Part shown: piece by piece, positions 34,199 through 42,556 of the stretch | Position numbering within the stretch: position 1 is the stretch's first letter | How the letters are laid out: every line of letters starts with the position of its first letter | From: Candidatus Devosia phytovorans | Lineage (GTDB): Bacteria; Pseudomonadota; Alphaproteobacteria; Rhizobiales; Devosiaceae | Direction: 5' to 3' | DNA: 64,000 nucleotides | Assembly (NCBI GenBank): GCA_029202405.1 | Contig: CP119312.1 | Coordinates: 1,865,001-1,929,000, forward strand | Made by a program: the position numbers and the translations under genes | Notes under the pieces: generated by a model | Seen by the model: only the letters and a program-made list of their open reading frames with translations | What the model was told of the DNA's origin: nothing | Databases searched by the model: none

Positions 34199-34214
34199 AG
34201 CAAGGCGCGTGCCA
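34199..34214 (-). promoter_or_regulatory. Sigma-54 (-24/-12) promoter of dctA
   Basis: The minus strand reads TGGCACG (34214-34208), four bases, TTGCT (34203-34199): a perfect match to the RpoN consensus. Transcription should begin about 34190, leaving a leader of about 50 bases before the TTG start of dctA. This is the classic arrangement of rhizobial dctA. Confidence 0.9.
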
Positions 34215-34288
34215 GCCGAGGTCGCTGGCGCTAGGGCGCTGAATCTGCGTGGCAATTTGTTCGTGAATAATCGAACTAGACGTGGTTT

Positions 34289-34306
34289 TGTGCGGTCATT
34301 CGCACA
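34289..34306. promoter_or_regulatory. Candidate DctD activator site 1
   Basis: TGTGCG-N6-CGCACA is an exact inverted repeat with its centre about 90 bases upstream of the dctA -24/-12 promoter. It is a natural enhancer-like site for the neighbouring NtrC-type activator DctD. Inferred from position and symmetry. Confidence 0.6.
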
Positions 34307-34320
34307 TGTGACTTGCCATT

Positions 34321-34338
34321 CGTGCGAAAAACCGCACA
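34321..34338. promoter_or_regulatory. Candidate DctD activator site 2
   Basis: GTGCG-N6-CGCAC (34322-34337) has the same half-sites and spacing as site 1. The two centres are 32 bases apart, about three DNA turns, which suits side-by-side dimers. It ends eight bases before the dctB start codon, so DctD bound here could also limit dctBD expression. Confidence 0.55.
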
Positions 34339-34346
34339 ACAAAGGC

Positions 34347-36170
34347 ATGGCTTCCCCTTTGTCCATTCGCAGGTTGTTCGGCGCAGAGCGCATGCCCTGG
34401 CTTGCGTTGGCCGTGGTCTGCCTTGTGCTGTCGGGCGTGGTGATCCTTGTGGCGGATCGTTACGCCAGCAGTCAGGCCGATGCGACTTTGGGAGCGCGTT
34501 TGCGGGCCACGACGAACCTGCAGGTTTCGGCGCTGACCTCGGCCCTCGACAAGCAGCGCGCCGTCCGCTTCGTCATTTCCCGCGATGCGGACGTCATCGC
34601 GACCCTCGCCGCGCCAGATGCGACCGCACTCGACGGGCTCAACGCCAAGCTGGAGACGCTGAACCAAGGCGCCGGCGCCAGTGTCATCTACATCATCAAT
34701 ACCGACGGCATTGCCGTGGCTTCGAGCAATTTTCGCGAACCGCGCAGTTTCGTCGGCAATGACTACAACTTCCGGGCCTATTACAACGACGCCATGGCGG
34801 GCGGGACCGGGCAGCTGTTTGCGCTGGGTTCGGTCAGCCGCCGGCCGGGCCTCTATATAGCCGAGCGCATCGAGGGGCCCGATGGTCCGCTTGGCGTGGC
34901 GGTGGTCAAGCTCGAGTTCGATGAGTTGGAGGCCATGTGGGGGTCGGAGGCCAGCGACACTTATGTGATGGACAGCCGTGGTGTCGTCATCCTGTCGAGC
35001 GTCCGCCAATGGCGGTTCTACATGCGTCAGGCGCCGTCGGCATCCGAGATCGCCAGCCTCAGGGACAGCCTGCAGTTTGGCGAGGCGCCATTGATCCCCC
35101 TGCCCGTCTCAACGATCAGCCCGATGGGGTCTGCCGATCTGGTGACGGCGCGATACCCCGGTACGCGGAAGGATATCGAGGCCATAAGGACCTATGCCGA
35201 CGTGCCCGGCACGGACTGGACGCTATTCACCTTTTCGACTGTCGAAGAAAACCGGGCGTCGGCCATCAGCTCGGCGCGCGCCGTTGGCCTGCTGTCGCTG
35301 CTGGTGGTTGCCACGGGGGCTGCGCTCCTTCTCGCCTACCTCTTGCGCAACCGGCGGGCGCAGCGTGGCATGCAGGCCGAGAGCGCGCGTCTCGAACTGG
35401 CGGTTGCGGCGCGGACGCGGGACCTGCTGCAGGCGCTGGAGGATCGCCAGCAGGCAGAAGCCAAGGCCGGACGGTTGCGCGATGATCTCGCGCAGTCCAA
35501 TCGCCTCGCCGTATTGGGACAGATTGCCGCCGGGGTGGCGCATGAGATCAACCAGCCGCTGGGGGCGATCCGCGCCTATTCCGAGAATGGTCGCGTGTTT
35601 GCCGGACAGCGGGACCTGGGTTCTGTCGACGACAACTTGGCGTCGATCACTGCGCTGACCGAGCGCATTGCTGCCATCACCGAGCAGTTCCGCACCTTTG
35701 CCCGCAAGGGCGGATCGAGCGTCGAGCCAGTGGACGCGGTTGAAGCCGTCGAGGCGGCCTTGGCCATGCTGCGCCACCGGCTGGCGCGCAATGGCATAGA
35801 CGTGACCTTTGCCCCATCCGGGCGACCGATGCCAGTTCTGGCGGACCGGATCGGGCTGGAGCAGATCATCGTCAACCTGGTGCAGAATGCGATCGAGGCG
35901 CTTTCGGAGACGGAGATTCCGCGGATCGAAATCGACCTGATGCGCGCCGGGGGGCATGTCGCCCTGACCATCCTCGACAGTGGGCCCGGGATTCCGCCCG
36001 ATATCCTCGAAAAGATGTTCGTGCCCTTCAACACCAACAAGCCCAAGGGCCTGGGGCTTGGCCTGGTGATCAGCCAGGAACTGGCCCTGAAATTTTCGGG
36101 CACGCTATCGGCCAATACGACGACCGATAGCGGCGCCTCGTTCACGCTCACACTGCCGGTTGCCCCATGA
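34347..36170 (+). CDS. dctB: C4-dicarboxylate sensor histidine kinase DctB
   Basis: This 607-residue sensor has one helix near residues 16-36 and a periplasmic double-PAS (sCache-like) sensing domain, with VIYIINTDGIAVASSNF and SFVGNDYNFRAYYNDA. A second helix follows (about 312-333), then a coiled coil with LQALEDRQQAEAKAGRLRDDL and a kinase core. The phospho-acceptor His399 is in GVAHEINQPLGAIRAY; the ATP-binding N box is NLVQNAIEAL and the G boxes are DSGPGIP and KGLGLGLVIS. It senses C4-dicarboxylates, possibly with DctA as co-sensor, as in rhizobia. The ATG at 34347 is preferred over an upstream frame that would run through the operator sites. It overlaps dctD by four bases. Confidence 0.95.
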   Translation: MASPLSIRRLFGAERMPWLALAVVCLVLSGVVILVADRYASSQADATLGARLRATTNLQVSALTSALDKQRAVRFVISRDADVIATLAAPDATALDGLNAKLETLNQGAGASVIYIINTDGIAVASSNFREPRSFVGNDYNFRAYYNDAMAGGTGQLFALGSVSRRPGLYIAERIEGPDGPLGVAVVKLEFDELEAMWGSEASDTYVMDSRGVVILSSVRQWRFYMRQAPSASEIASLRDSLQFGEAPLIPLPVSTISPMGSADLVTARYPGTRKDIEAIRTYADVPGTDWTLFTFSTVEENRASAISSARAVGLLSLLVVATGAALLLAYLLRNRRAQRGMQAESARLELAVAARTRDLLQALEDRQQAEAKAGRLRDDLAQSNRLAVLGQIAAGVAHEINQPLGAIRAYSENGRVFAGQRDLGSVDDNLASITALTERIAAITEQFRTFARKGGSSVEPVDAVEAVEAALAMLRHRLARNGIDVTFAPSGRPMPVLADRIGLEQIIVNLVQNAIEALSETEIPRIEIDLMRAGGHVALTILDSGPGIPPDILEKMFVPFNTNKPKGLGLGLVISQELALKFSGTLSANTTTDSGASFTLTLPVAP

Positions 36171-37495
36171 CGGAATTGACTGTTGCCCTGGTGGATGACG
36201 ATGCCGATTTCCGCACCGCCACCGCCCAGACCATTCGGCTGGCCGGCCTCACGGTCGAGACCTTTGCCGATGCGGCATCGCTGCTCGAAGTGGTGGGGAC
36301 CGACTTTGCCGGGATCGTCGTATCCGACATCCGCATGCCGCGGGTCAGCGGGCTCGACCTGTTCGACCGGCTGCGGGCGGTGGACGAGGCCATTCCCGTG
36401 ATCCTGATCACCGGGCATGGCGATATCGACATGGCGGTCAACGCCGTGCAGGCCGGGGCCTATGACTTCATCGCCAAGCCGGTGAGCGCGCAGCGGCTGG
36501 TGCAGTCGATCCGGCGCGCCATGGACATGCGCCAGCTGGTGCTGGAGAACCGCGACCTCGCCCGACGGCTGGAAACCGACGATGGCGCCCCCCTGCTCGG
36601 CCAGACGCCGGCGATGGAGCGGCTGCGCCGCACGTTGCGCCAGATTGCGGTGGCCGATATCGATGTGCTGGTCGAGGGCGAAACCGGCAGCGGCAAGGAA
36701 GTGGTGGCACGGGCACTGCATGAATGGGGACGCCGATCTGCAGCAGAATTCGTGGCGCTCAACTGTGGCGCCCTGCCCGAGACGGTGATCGAGAGCGAGC
36801 TGTTCGGCCACGAGCCGGGCGCCTTTACCGGCGCCACCGCGCGACGGATCGGGCGCATCGAGCACTCGTCGGGGGGCACGCTGTTTCTCGACGAAATCGA
36901 AAGCATGCCGCTGGCGACGCAGGTCAAGCTGCTGCGCGTGCTGGAGCAGCGCCGCATCAGCCCGCTGGGAACGAACAAGGAGCGCGACCTCGACCTGCGG
37001 GTGATCGCGGCGTCAAAACTCGACCTCAACCAGGCGTCGCGCGACGGAAAATTCCGCGAGGATCTCTACTACCGCCTCAATGTGGTGAGCGTTTCGATCC
37101 CGCCCCTGCGTGAGCGCAGGGACGATATCCTCCTGCTGTTCGCGCATTTCCTGGCGCGAGCGGCCAAGCGCTTCCAGGTCGAGACACCGCTGGTCAGCCC
37201 GATCCTGCGCGATTTTCTGGTCAGCCATGACTGGCCGGGCAATGTGCGCGAGCTGGGCCATTTTGCCGAACGCTTCGTGCTGGGCCTTGAAGTGGACGCC
37301 ACGGGCGGCCAGGTGCTGCCGCCGGCGAGCTTGCCCGATCGCGTAGCCCAGGCCGAGGCCGCCATCCTGCGCGAGACGACCGAGCGGCACGATTGGAACA
37401 TCGCCGCCTGCCTTGCCGAACTGGGTATTCCACGCAAGACATTCTACGACAAGCTCAAGCGGCACGGGATTTCGCGCGCTGAGCGCGCTCAGTAG
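36167..37495 (+). CDS. dctD: NtrC-family response regulator DctD (sigma-54 activator)
   Basis: This 442-residue activator has a receiver domain (1-120, with the Asp near residue 54 in VVSDIRMPRVSG and Lys in FIAKPVS), an AAA+ domain, and a Fis-type helix-turn-helix at the end (NIAACLAELGIPRKTFYDKLK). The Walker A motif is EGETGSGKEVVARAL and the sigma-54-contacting loop is the intact GAFTGA. Walker B is GGTLFLDEIE. It should be phosphorylated by DctB and open the sigma-54 promoter of dctA. The ATG overlaps the dctB stop, and its end overlaps the convergent reductase gene by seven bases. Confidence 0.96.
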   Translation: MTELTVALVDDDADFRTATAQTIRLAGLTVETFADAASLLEVVGTDFAGIVVSDIRMPRVSGLDLFDRLRAVDEAIPVILITGHGDIDMAVNAVQAGAYDFIAKPVSAQRLVQSIRRAMDMRQLVLENRDLARRLETDDGAPLLGQTPAMERLRRTLRQIAVADIDVLVEGETGSGKEVVARALHEWGRRSAAEFVALNCGALPETVIESELFGHEPGAFTGATARRIGRIEHSSGGTLFLDEIESMPLATQVKLLRVLEQRRISPLGTNKERDLDLRVIAASKLDLNQASRDGKFREDLYYRLNVVSVSIPPLRERRDDILLLFAHFLARAAKRFQVETPLVSPILRDFLVSHDWPGNVRELGHFAERFVLGLEVDATGGQVLPPASLPDRVAQAEAAILRETTERHDWNIAACLAELGIPRKTFYDKLKRHGISRAERAQ

Positions 37496-38079
37496 CTGCG
37501 CATGCGATCCCTGACCTTGCCGAGGAAGCCATCGAGCTGGGCGGGCGTGCAATTGTTCATGTCGTAAAGCGCCAGATAGTCCGGTCGCGTGCGGAAGGTG
37601 GCCCAGCCCCAGCGCGTGGCGATGCGGCGCGGCGGATCGCCCATCACCCAGGTGCGGAGACGGTTGCCGCCATAGGTGGTGACGAAGGCGACCTTCTTGA
37701 TATTGGTAAGGCTGGGTTTGAGCTTGCCGCGATCGCCACCGCCGTGCATGACGAAGGACACGCCGGGCAGGAAGATGCGATCGAAATAGCCCTTGAGGAT
37801 GGCCGGATAGCCATAGTTCCAGACCGGATGGACGATGACGAGCGCCTCTGCGGCGCGCAGGCGATCGACATAGGGTTTGACCGCAGGCGTGAGATTGCCC
37901 GGCACGTCATGATAGCCCAGCCGTTCCTCGCGACTGAGCACGGCGGGAAAATCCTCGTCGTAGAGATTGAGCGCATCAACCTCATGGCCGGCCTCGGTCA
38001 GCCCGTCGATCGCGGCCTGGAACAGGGCGCGGTTGTAACTGGTTTCGACGGGATGGGCGTGAATGACATGGACCCGCAT
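37489..38079 (-). CDS. Flavodoxin-fold NAD(P)H oxidoreductase (NQO1/MdaB-KefF-like)
   Basis: This 196-residue protein has the flavodoxin-like fold: RVHVIHAHPVETSYNRALF binds FMN/FAD phosphate, and VIVHPVWNYGYPAILKGYFDRIFLPGVSF is the family's second flavin loop. KKVAFVTTYGGNR precedes the last strand. Relatives move two electrons from NAD(P)H to quinones or other acceptors. Its start overlaps the stop of the FAD oxidase gene by one base, so it is the last gene of a tightly packed minus-strand operon with an ABC importer and an amidohydrolase. A role in the same catabolic pathway, perhaps supplying reduced flavin, is an inference. Confidence 0.88.
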   Translation of the reverse strand: MRVHVIHAHPVETSYNRALFQAAIDGLTEAGHEVDALNLYDEDFPAVLSREERLGYHDVPGNLTPAVKPYVDRLRAAEALVIVHPVWNYGYPAILKGYFDRIFLPGVSFVMHGGGDRGKLKPSLTNIKKVAFVTTYGGNRLRTWVMGDPPRRIATRWGWATFRTRPDYLALYDMNNCTPAQLDGFLGKVRDRMRSY

Positions 38080-39479
38080 CAGGCAGCATGGACCGGATTG
38101 AGGCCATCGAAGAGCCAGGCCTTGCCGGCGGAGAAATCGAAGTCGGGATTTTCCCAGGCCACCATCTTGCCCGGATTGAGCATGCCCTTGGGATCGGCCT
38201 CGCGCTTGAAATCGAGCTGGCGTTGGTCGGTGCGCTTCATGCCGCCTTCTTCGAGGGTGAAGCGATGCGGATTGAAGACGTCGCAGCCATTGTCCTCGTG
38301 GATGCGGATGATCTCCTCGAGCCGCGCCTCGGTGGTGTAGCGCACCAGCGGCAGGCCGGAATAGGTCACCTTGCCGTCCTGGCGGGTGATTTCGATATGC
38401 ATCAGCAGTTCGTCGCCGAGGATGGAACAGATCTTTTCGACATGCTCGCTGGTCGGATAGCGGGTCTGCAGATAGGTGATCGCGGGATCGACCTTGAGGG
38501 CGCGCAGGGTCGTGTGGTTCCAGGCCAGTTCATAGACCGGCGGCAGGCGCTTGATTTCTTCGGGGGTCGCGGTATCGGAGCGATAGCGCAGCTCGCCCTG
38601 GCGGTGGCGGATGAAGAGTTCCATGGCGGCCACGGCGACCGGCGCCACCATCAGCAGCACCACGGACTGCCCATCCTTGAGATAGGGCTTGTGGCGGTTG
38701 AAATAGGCTTCCGGGATAGGCGCGGCGCAGGGGGCGACTTCCTTGACCAGGAGACCATCCTGCAGGGCCACGGCTTCGGCAAAGCGGCAGGCGTCCATGA
38801 AATCGTCGAAGCCGACGATCATGTCGACCCAGTCATAGGCCTGGGCGAGCGGCATTTCGGCCTCGACGATGATGCCATTGGTGCCATAGGCGTGGGCGAC
38901 CTTGAGAATGTCTTCGCCGCTCAGGTCGATCTCGCGCGGCTCGGCCTCGCAGGTGACGATCTTGAGGCCCAGAATGCTGCCCAGATTGCGCAATCCGCCC
39001 CAGCGGACGGAGCCGACGCCGCCCGAGCCGCCGGCGATGAAGCCGCCGAGCGAGGCCATGCGATGGGTGGAAGGGTGGAAGCGCAGCTCGCCATTCACGG
39101 CGGCCTTGGTCTCGTGGTCGAGCTTTTCCAGCACGGCGCCGGCCTGGGCGCGGACGCGATCAGGCTGGATGTCGAGCACCTTGTCCATGTTCATCAGGTT
39201 GAGCATGGCGCCGCCGGCCAGGGGCATGGCCTGGCCGTAATTGCCGGTCCCGGCGCCGCGCGGAGTGATCGGCACATCATGCTTGAAGGCGGCGCGCAGC
39301 ACGGTCTTGACCTCTTCGGTCGAGCGCGGCGAGACGACGACTTCAGCGGTCACGTGGTCGAGCTTGGCCTTCAGCACGGGCGAGTAAAAGTAATGGTCGC
39401 GGCTGCGCTGCTGGACAATGCGGGCATTGTCCTCCTGGGGAATATCGCCCAGTTCGGCGCGGAAAGCGGCAATGCTCAT
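38079..39479 (-). CDS. FAD-binding (PCMH-type) oxidase, GlcD-like
   Basis: This 466-residue flavoprotein has the PCMH FAD-binding domain: VVVSPRSTEEVKTVLRAAFKHDV, then PITPRGAGTGNYGQAMP around the pyrophosphate, and STHRMASLGGFIAGGSGGVG for the second FAD contact. The C-terminal oxidase lobe ends with DVFNPHRFTLEEGG and DPKGMLNPGKM, as in glycolate, lactate or D-2-hydroxyacid oxidases. The substrate in this locus is unknown. The start overlaps the stop of the amidohydrolase gene in ATGA. The close coupling suggests it oxidises the product of the deaminase-like enzyme or a later intermediate. Confidence 0.87.
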   Translation of the reverse strand: MSIAAFRAELGDIPQEDNARIVQQRSRDHYFYSPVLKAKLDHVTAEVVVSPRSTEEVKTVLRAAFKHDVPITPRGAGTGNYGQAMPLAGGAMLNLMNMDKVLDIQPDRVRAQAGAVLEKLDHETKAAVNGELRFHPSTHRMASLGGFIAGGSGGVGSVRWGGLRNLGSILGLKIVTCEAEPREIDLSGEDILKVAHAYGTNGIIVEAEMPLAQAYDWVDMIVGFDDFMDACRFAEAVALQDGLLVKEVAPCAAPIPEAYFNRHKPYLKDGQSVVLLMVAPVAVAAMELFIRHRQGELRYRSDTATPEEIKRLPPVYELAWNHTTLRALKVDPAITYLQTRYPTSEHVEKICSILGDELLMHIEITRQDGKVTYSGLPLVRYTTEARLEEIIRIHEDNGCDVFNPHRFTLEEGGMKRTDQRQLDFKREADPKGMLNPGKMVAWENPDFDFSAGKAWLFDGLNPVHAA

Positions 39480-40789
39480 CTGGTCACCATAAGGTCGTCG
39501 AGTTCGCGGTAGTCGGGAAGAGTCGTGTCGATGGAAAGGCCCGAGCGCAGTACGGTGCGGTCGGCTTGCGGACGCGACATGAGTTCGGTCCAGCTTCGGG
39601 CGCGGAACAGCACAAGATCGGCCGGCGCGCCAGGCGTGATCGTGGCCTGATAGGCAAAGCCGGCATGGGCGGCCGGATCGGCGCCGACCGCGCGGGCCCA
39701 GCTGAAGGCCTGGCTCTGAGGGTGATCAAAATGGAGGATGCGCGCGCCTTCGCGGAGGACTTCGAAGCCGTCGAGGTCGCCATAGGCGTAGAAGGGATCG
39801 CGGGTATTGTCCGAGGCGATGGCCACCGGCACGCCGGCTGCCTTGAGCTCGTTGAGCAGGGTCACGCCCCGCCAGCGGGGGGTGCGGATGCCATCGGTAT
39901 TGTCGCGATCCTGCAGATACATGTTGCACATGGGCAGGCTGACCACCGCGATGCCGGCACGGGCGACCTTGTCGATAACCCGGTTGGCGACATCCTCGGC
40001 CTGCACCGACAGCGAGCAGCAATGGCCGGCGGTCACCTTGCCGGTGAAGCCGCTCTCGATCACGGCATCGGCGAGACATTCCAGCGCATTGGCGGCCGGG
40101 TCCGGGCTTTCGTCGGTGTGGAGATCGATGTCGAGGCCGAGCTCGCCGGCGATTGCCACCAGCTTGCGCATGATGGTGGGATTGTCGGGGTGTACGGCCG
40201 TCGAGCCGCCCAGGATGCCGCCGGCGGCCTTGGTGCGTTCGCCGATGGCGCGGAGAGCGGTGGGATCGAGGATGGTATCGGGACCCATGAGGCCCGCGGC
40301 CTGCAGTTCGATCCGGCCCGCCCAGCGGGCGCGCATGGCTTCGAAGACGTCCCAGGTGATAGTATGCTGGGGCGGCGCCATGTCGAGATGGGTGCGGATG
40401 GCGGCCGTGCCGTGGGCATAGGCGCAACGCAGGGAGAAATCCATGCGCCGTTCGACATCTGCCGCAGCCCAATTGGCCTGGCGGTCGGAGAGTACGGCCA
40501 TCAGCGCACCGATCCAGGTGCCATCGGGGTTCTGCTTGCGTGGCCAGATGTGGCCCTTGTCGAGATGGGTATGGAGATCGACGAAGGCGGGCAGCACGAT
40601 GCCGTGGTCGAGATCGATGACATTGGGGCCAGCGGTGCCACCAGCCGGGTTTACGCTGGAGATGGCGCCATCGGCGATGGCGATGTCGAACAGGCCGACA
40701 GCGCCGGAGGTTGCGTCACCCATGACGGACAGCGGCACGGTGGCATTGGCGATCGTATAGTGGCCGTCGGCCGGAATGTTGATCGCCAC
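39476..40789 (-). CDS. Cytosine deaminase-like metal-dependent amidohydrolase
   Basis: This 437-residue amidohydrolase of the CodA group has the metal ligands in VDLHTHLDKGHIW, the third His in DIDLHTDESPDP, the fourth in VTAGHCCSL, and the catalytic Asp in IASDNTRDPFYAYGD. RTHLDMAPPQHTITWD and IELQAAGLMG line the pocket but differ from true CodA. In this family, related enzymes deaminate cytosine, creatinine, isoguanine and other cyclic amidines, so an amino-N-heterocycle is the likely substrate. It lies one base after the permease gene and overlaps the FAD oxidase gene, inside a six-gene importer-enzyme operon. Confidence 0.85.
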   Translation of the reverse strand: MAINIPADGHYTIANATVPLSVMGDATSGAVGLFDIAIADGAISSVNPAGGTAGPNVIDLDHGIVLPAFVDLHTHLDKGHIWPRKQNPDGTWIGALMAVLSDRQANWAAADVERRMDFSLRCAYAHGTAAIRTHLDMAPPQHTITWDVFEAMRARWAGRIELQAAGLMGPDTILDPTALRAIGERTKAAGGILGGSTAVHPDNPTIMRKLVAIAGELGLDIDLHTDESPDPAANALECLADAVIESGFTGKVTAGHCCSLSVQAEDVANRVIDKVARAGIAVVSLPMCNMYLQDRDNTDGIRTPRWRGVTLLNELKAAGVPVAIASDNTRDPFYAYGDLDGFEVLREGARILHFDHPQSQAFSWARAVGADPAAHAGFAYQATITPGAPADLVLFRARSWTELMSRPQADRTVLRSGLSIDTTLPDYRELDDLMVTR

Positions 40790-40790
40790 C

Positions 40791-41657
40791 TCAGTTCTCC
40801 CGCCGCATGGCGCTTTCGTGCCAGCGGTGCAGCAGCAGCCAGGAGATCAGCGAGGTCAGGGCGAAAATGACGATGCCGGTCAGCATCAGCAGGATCAGCG
40901 CCGCATAGAGCCGCGGATAGTTGAGGCGATAGCCCGATTCCAGCAGCCGGAAGGCCAGACCCGAGCCCCGGCCCGCCGAACCGACGGCAAATTCTGCGAC
41001 CACCGCTGCAATTAGCGACAGGCCGCCACCAATGCGCAGGCCCGCGGCGAAATAGGGCAGCGAGGATGGCAGCTTGAGATAGAGCAAGGTCTGCCAGCGG
41101 CTGGCGCCGTTCAGCTCGAAGAGGTTGAGCAGGTTGTGGTCAACGCTTTTCAGACCCGCGACCATGTTGGAGAGTATGGGGAAGAAGGCGACGATGAAGG
41201 CGCAGGTCAAAAGGACGGACTGGGAATCCTTGATGTAGATGATCAGCAGCGGCGCAATGGCGATCATCGGCGTGACCTGCAGGATCACGGCGAAGGGGAA
41301 AATGGCCAGTTCGACCCATTTCGACTGGACGAGGATGATGGCGAGGCCCACCCCGCCAGCAAGCGCCAGCAGCAGCGCCAGTAACGTCACGCGGACGGTG
41401 ACCAGCAGCGATGGATAGAGCGTCGGCCAATCGGTGAACAGGGCGACGATGACATCGCCGGGTGCCGGCATGATGTAGCGCGGCACCTGGTTGACGGTGA
41501 TGTGCAATTGCCAGAGGCCGATGGCCAGCAGCACCATGGCGGTCGGGATCACGACGCGCAGGATGCGTTCGGTGAGACTGGTTCTGGCGACGACAATGGC
41601 AACGGCACTGTCGGTGCCGGCCTCGGAGGATTTGATGGCGGGGGCAGCGTCACTCAT
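40791..41657 (-). CDS. ABC transporter permease (NitT/TauT/thiamine-precursor type)
   Basis: This 288-residue protein has six membrane helices and the ABC permease EAA-type loop ELNGASRWQTLLYLKLPSSLPYFAAGLRIG, which docks on the ATPase. This form is typical of the importers for nitrate, sulfonates and thiamine pyrimidine (BPD_transp_1, SsuC/ThiX branch). The stop of the ATPase gene overlaps its start by four bases. It should form the membrane channel with a homodimer of itself. Confidence 0.9.
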   Translation of the reverse strand: MSDAAPAIKSSEAGTDSAVAIVVARTSLTERILRVVIPTAMVLLAIGLWQLHITVNQVPRYIMPAPGDVIVALFTDWPTLYPSLLVTVRVTLLALLLALAGGVGLAIILVQSKWVELAIFPFAVILQVTPMIAIAPLLIIYIKDSQSVLLTCAFIVAFFPILSNMVAGLKSVDHNLLNLFELNGASRWQTLLYLKLPSSLPYFAAGLRIGGGLSLIAAVVAEFAVGSAGRGSGLAFRLLESGYRLNYPRLYAALILLMLTGIVIFALTSLISWLLLHRWHESAMRREN

Positions 41658-42484
41658 TTGCCGGCTGCTCCAATGTCGATGGCTTCCTGAAGGGCGCGCG
41701 ACACCGTGTCGGTGGTCGCACGATACTCTTCTGAAGTGCGGTAATGCGCGTCGCGATCAATGGAGGTGAGGATGGGCAGGTCGGAATAGACCTGACCCGG
41801 CCGCGCCCGCATGACCACGATCCGGTTGGACAGAAAAGCGCTTTCGAACACCGAATGGGTGACAAAGATGACGGTGAGGCCGGTTTCGCGCCAGAGACGA
41901 AGCACGTCGTCATTGAGCTTTTGCCGGGTGATCTCATCGAGCGCCGCAAAGGGCTCGTCCATCAGCAGGAGCTTTGGCTTGGTCACCAGTGCCCGGGCGA
42001 TGGAAACGCGCATTTTCATGCCGCCGGACAGTTCGCGCGGATAGGATTTGTGGAAATCGGCAAGGCCGACCGAGGCCAGCACTTCCATGATGCGCGGGCG
42101 CGCTGCGGATCTGGACATGCCTGCAAGGCGCAGCGGCAGGTAGACATTGCTGAACACCGTGGCCCAGGGCATCAGCGTCGGCTCCTGGAAGACGAAGCCG
42201 ATGTCCCCCTGCGGCTTGCCGCGGCTGTCGATCTTGCTGGATGGCCAGTCGATCGTACCGCTGCTGGCCTCGCCGAGGCCCGCGATGATACGCAGCGCTG
42301 TGGATTTGCCACAGCCGGAAGGACCAAGCAGCGACAGGAATTCGCCGCGCCGCACATCCAGCGTCATGCCCTTGAGTGCGAGCGTGCCATTGGAAAACAG
42401 CTTGGAAACATTACGCATCGAAACCACGAGACGGCCCGAGGCCGCATTGGTCGCCGGTGCGGCGGCAAGAGATGTATCAGTCAA
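41654..42484 (-). CDS. ABC transporter ATP-binding protein (NitT/TauT/thiamine-precursor type)
   Basis: This 276-residue ATPase has Walker A GPSGCGKST, the Q-loop VFQEPTLMPWATV, the signature LSGGMKMRVSIARAL, Walker B LLLMDEPFAALDE and the switch His in VIFVTHSVFESAFL. LMPW after the Q-loop and the DEIT.Q.L stretch are typical of the SsuB/TauB/ThiZ group. A gap of 72 bases separates it from the substrate-binding protein gene and holds a hairpin (CGCCGGC/GCCGGCG, 42516-42535). This could help keep the binding-protein mRNA more abundant than the rest. Confidence 0.92.
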   Translation of the reverse strand: MTDTSLAAAPATNAASGRLVVSMRNVSKLFSNGTLALKGMTLDVRRGEFLSLLGPSGCGKSTALRIIAGLGEASSGTIDWPSSKIDSRGKPQGDIGFVFQEPTLMPWATVFSNVYLPLRLAGMSRSAARPRIMEVLASVGLADFHKSYPRELSGGMKMRVSIARALVTKPKLLLMDEPFAALDEITRQKLNDDVLRLWRETGLTVIFVTHSVFESAFLSNRIVVMRARPGQVYSDLPILTSIDRDAHYRTSEEYRATTDTVSRALQEAIDIGAAGK

Positions 42485-42556
42485 AGAACTATCGCCCGTT
42501 TGAGGGTCGCCACGACGCCGGCCGAGGTGCCGGCGCCGATGAGACGAAGGGTCGGC

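Noticed and set aside
34141..34203. N-terminal 21-codon extension of DctA from the TTG at 34203
   Set aside because: That TTG is the -12 part of a perfect sigma-54 promoter, so it lies before the transcript start.
38088..39512. 474-codon plus-strand open frame opposite the FAD oxidase gene
   Set aside because: Antisense shadow with no recognisable domain.
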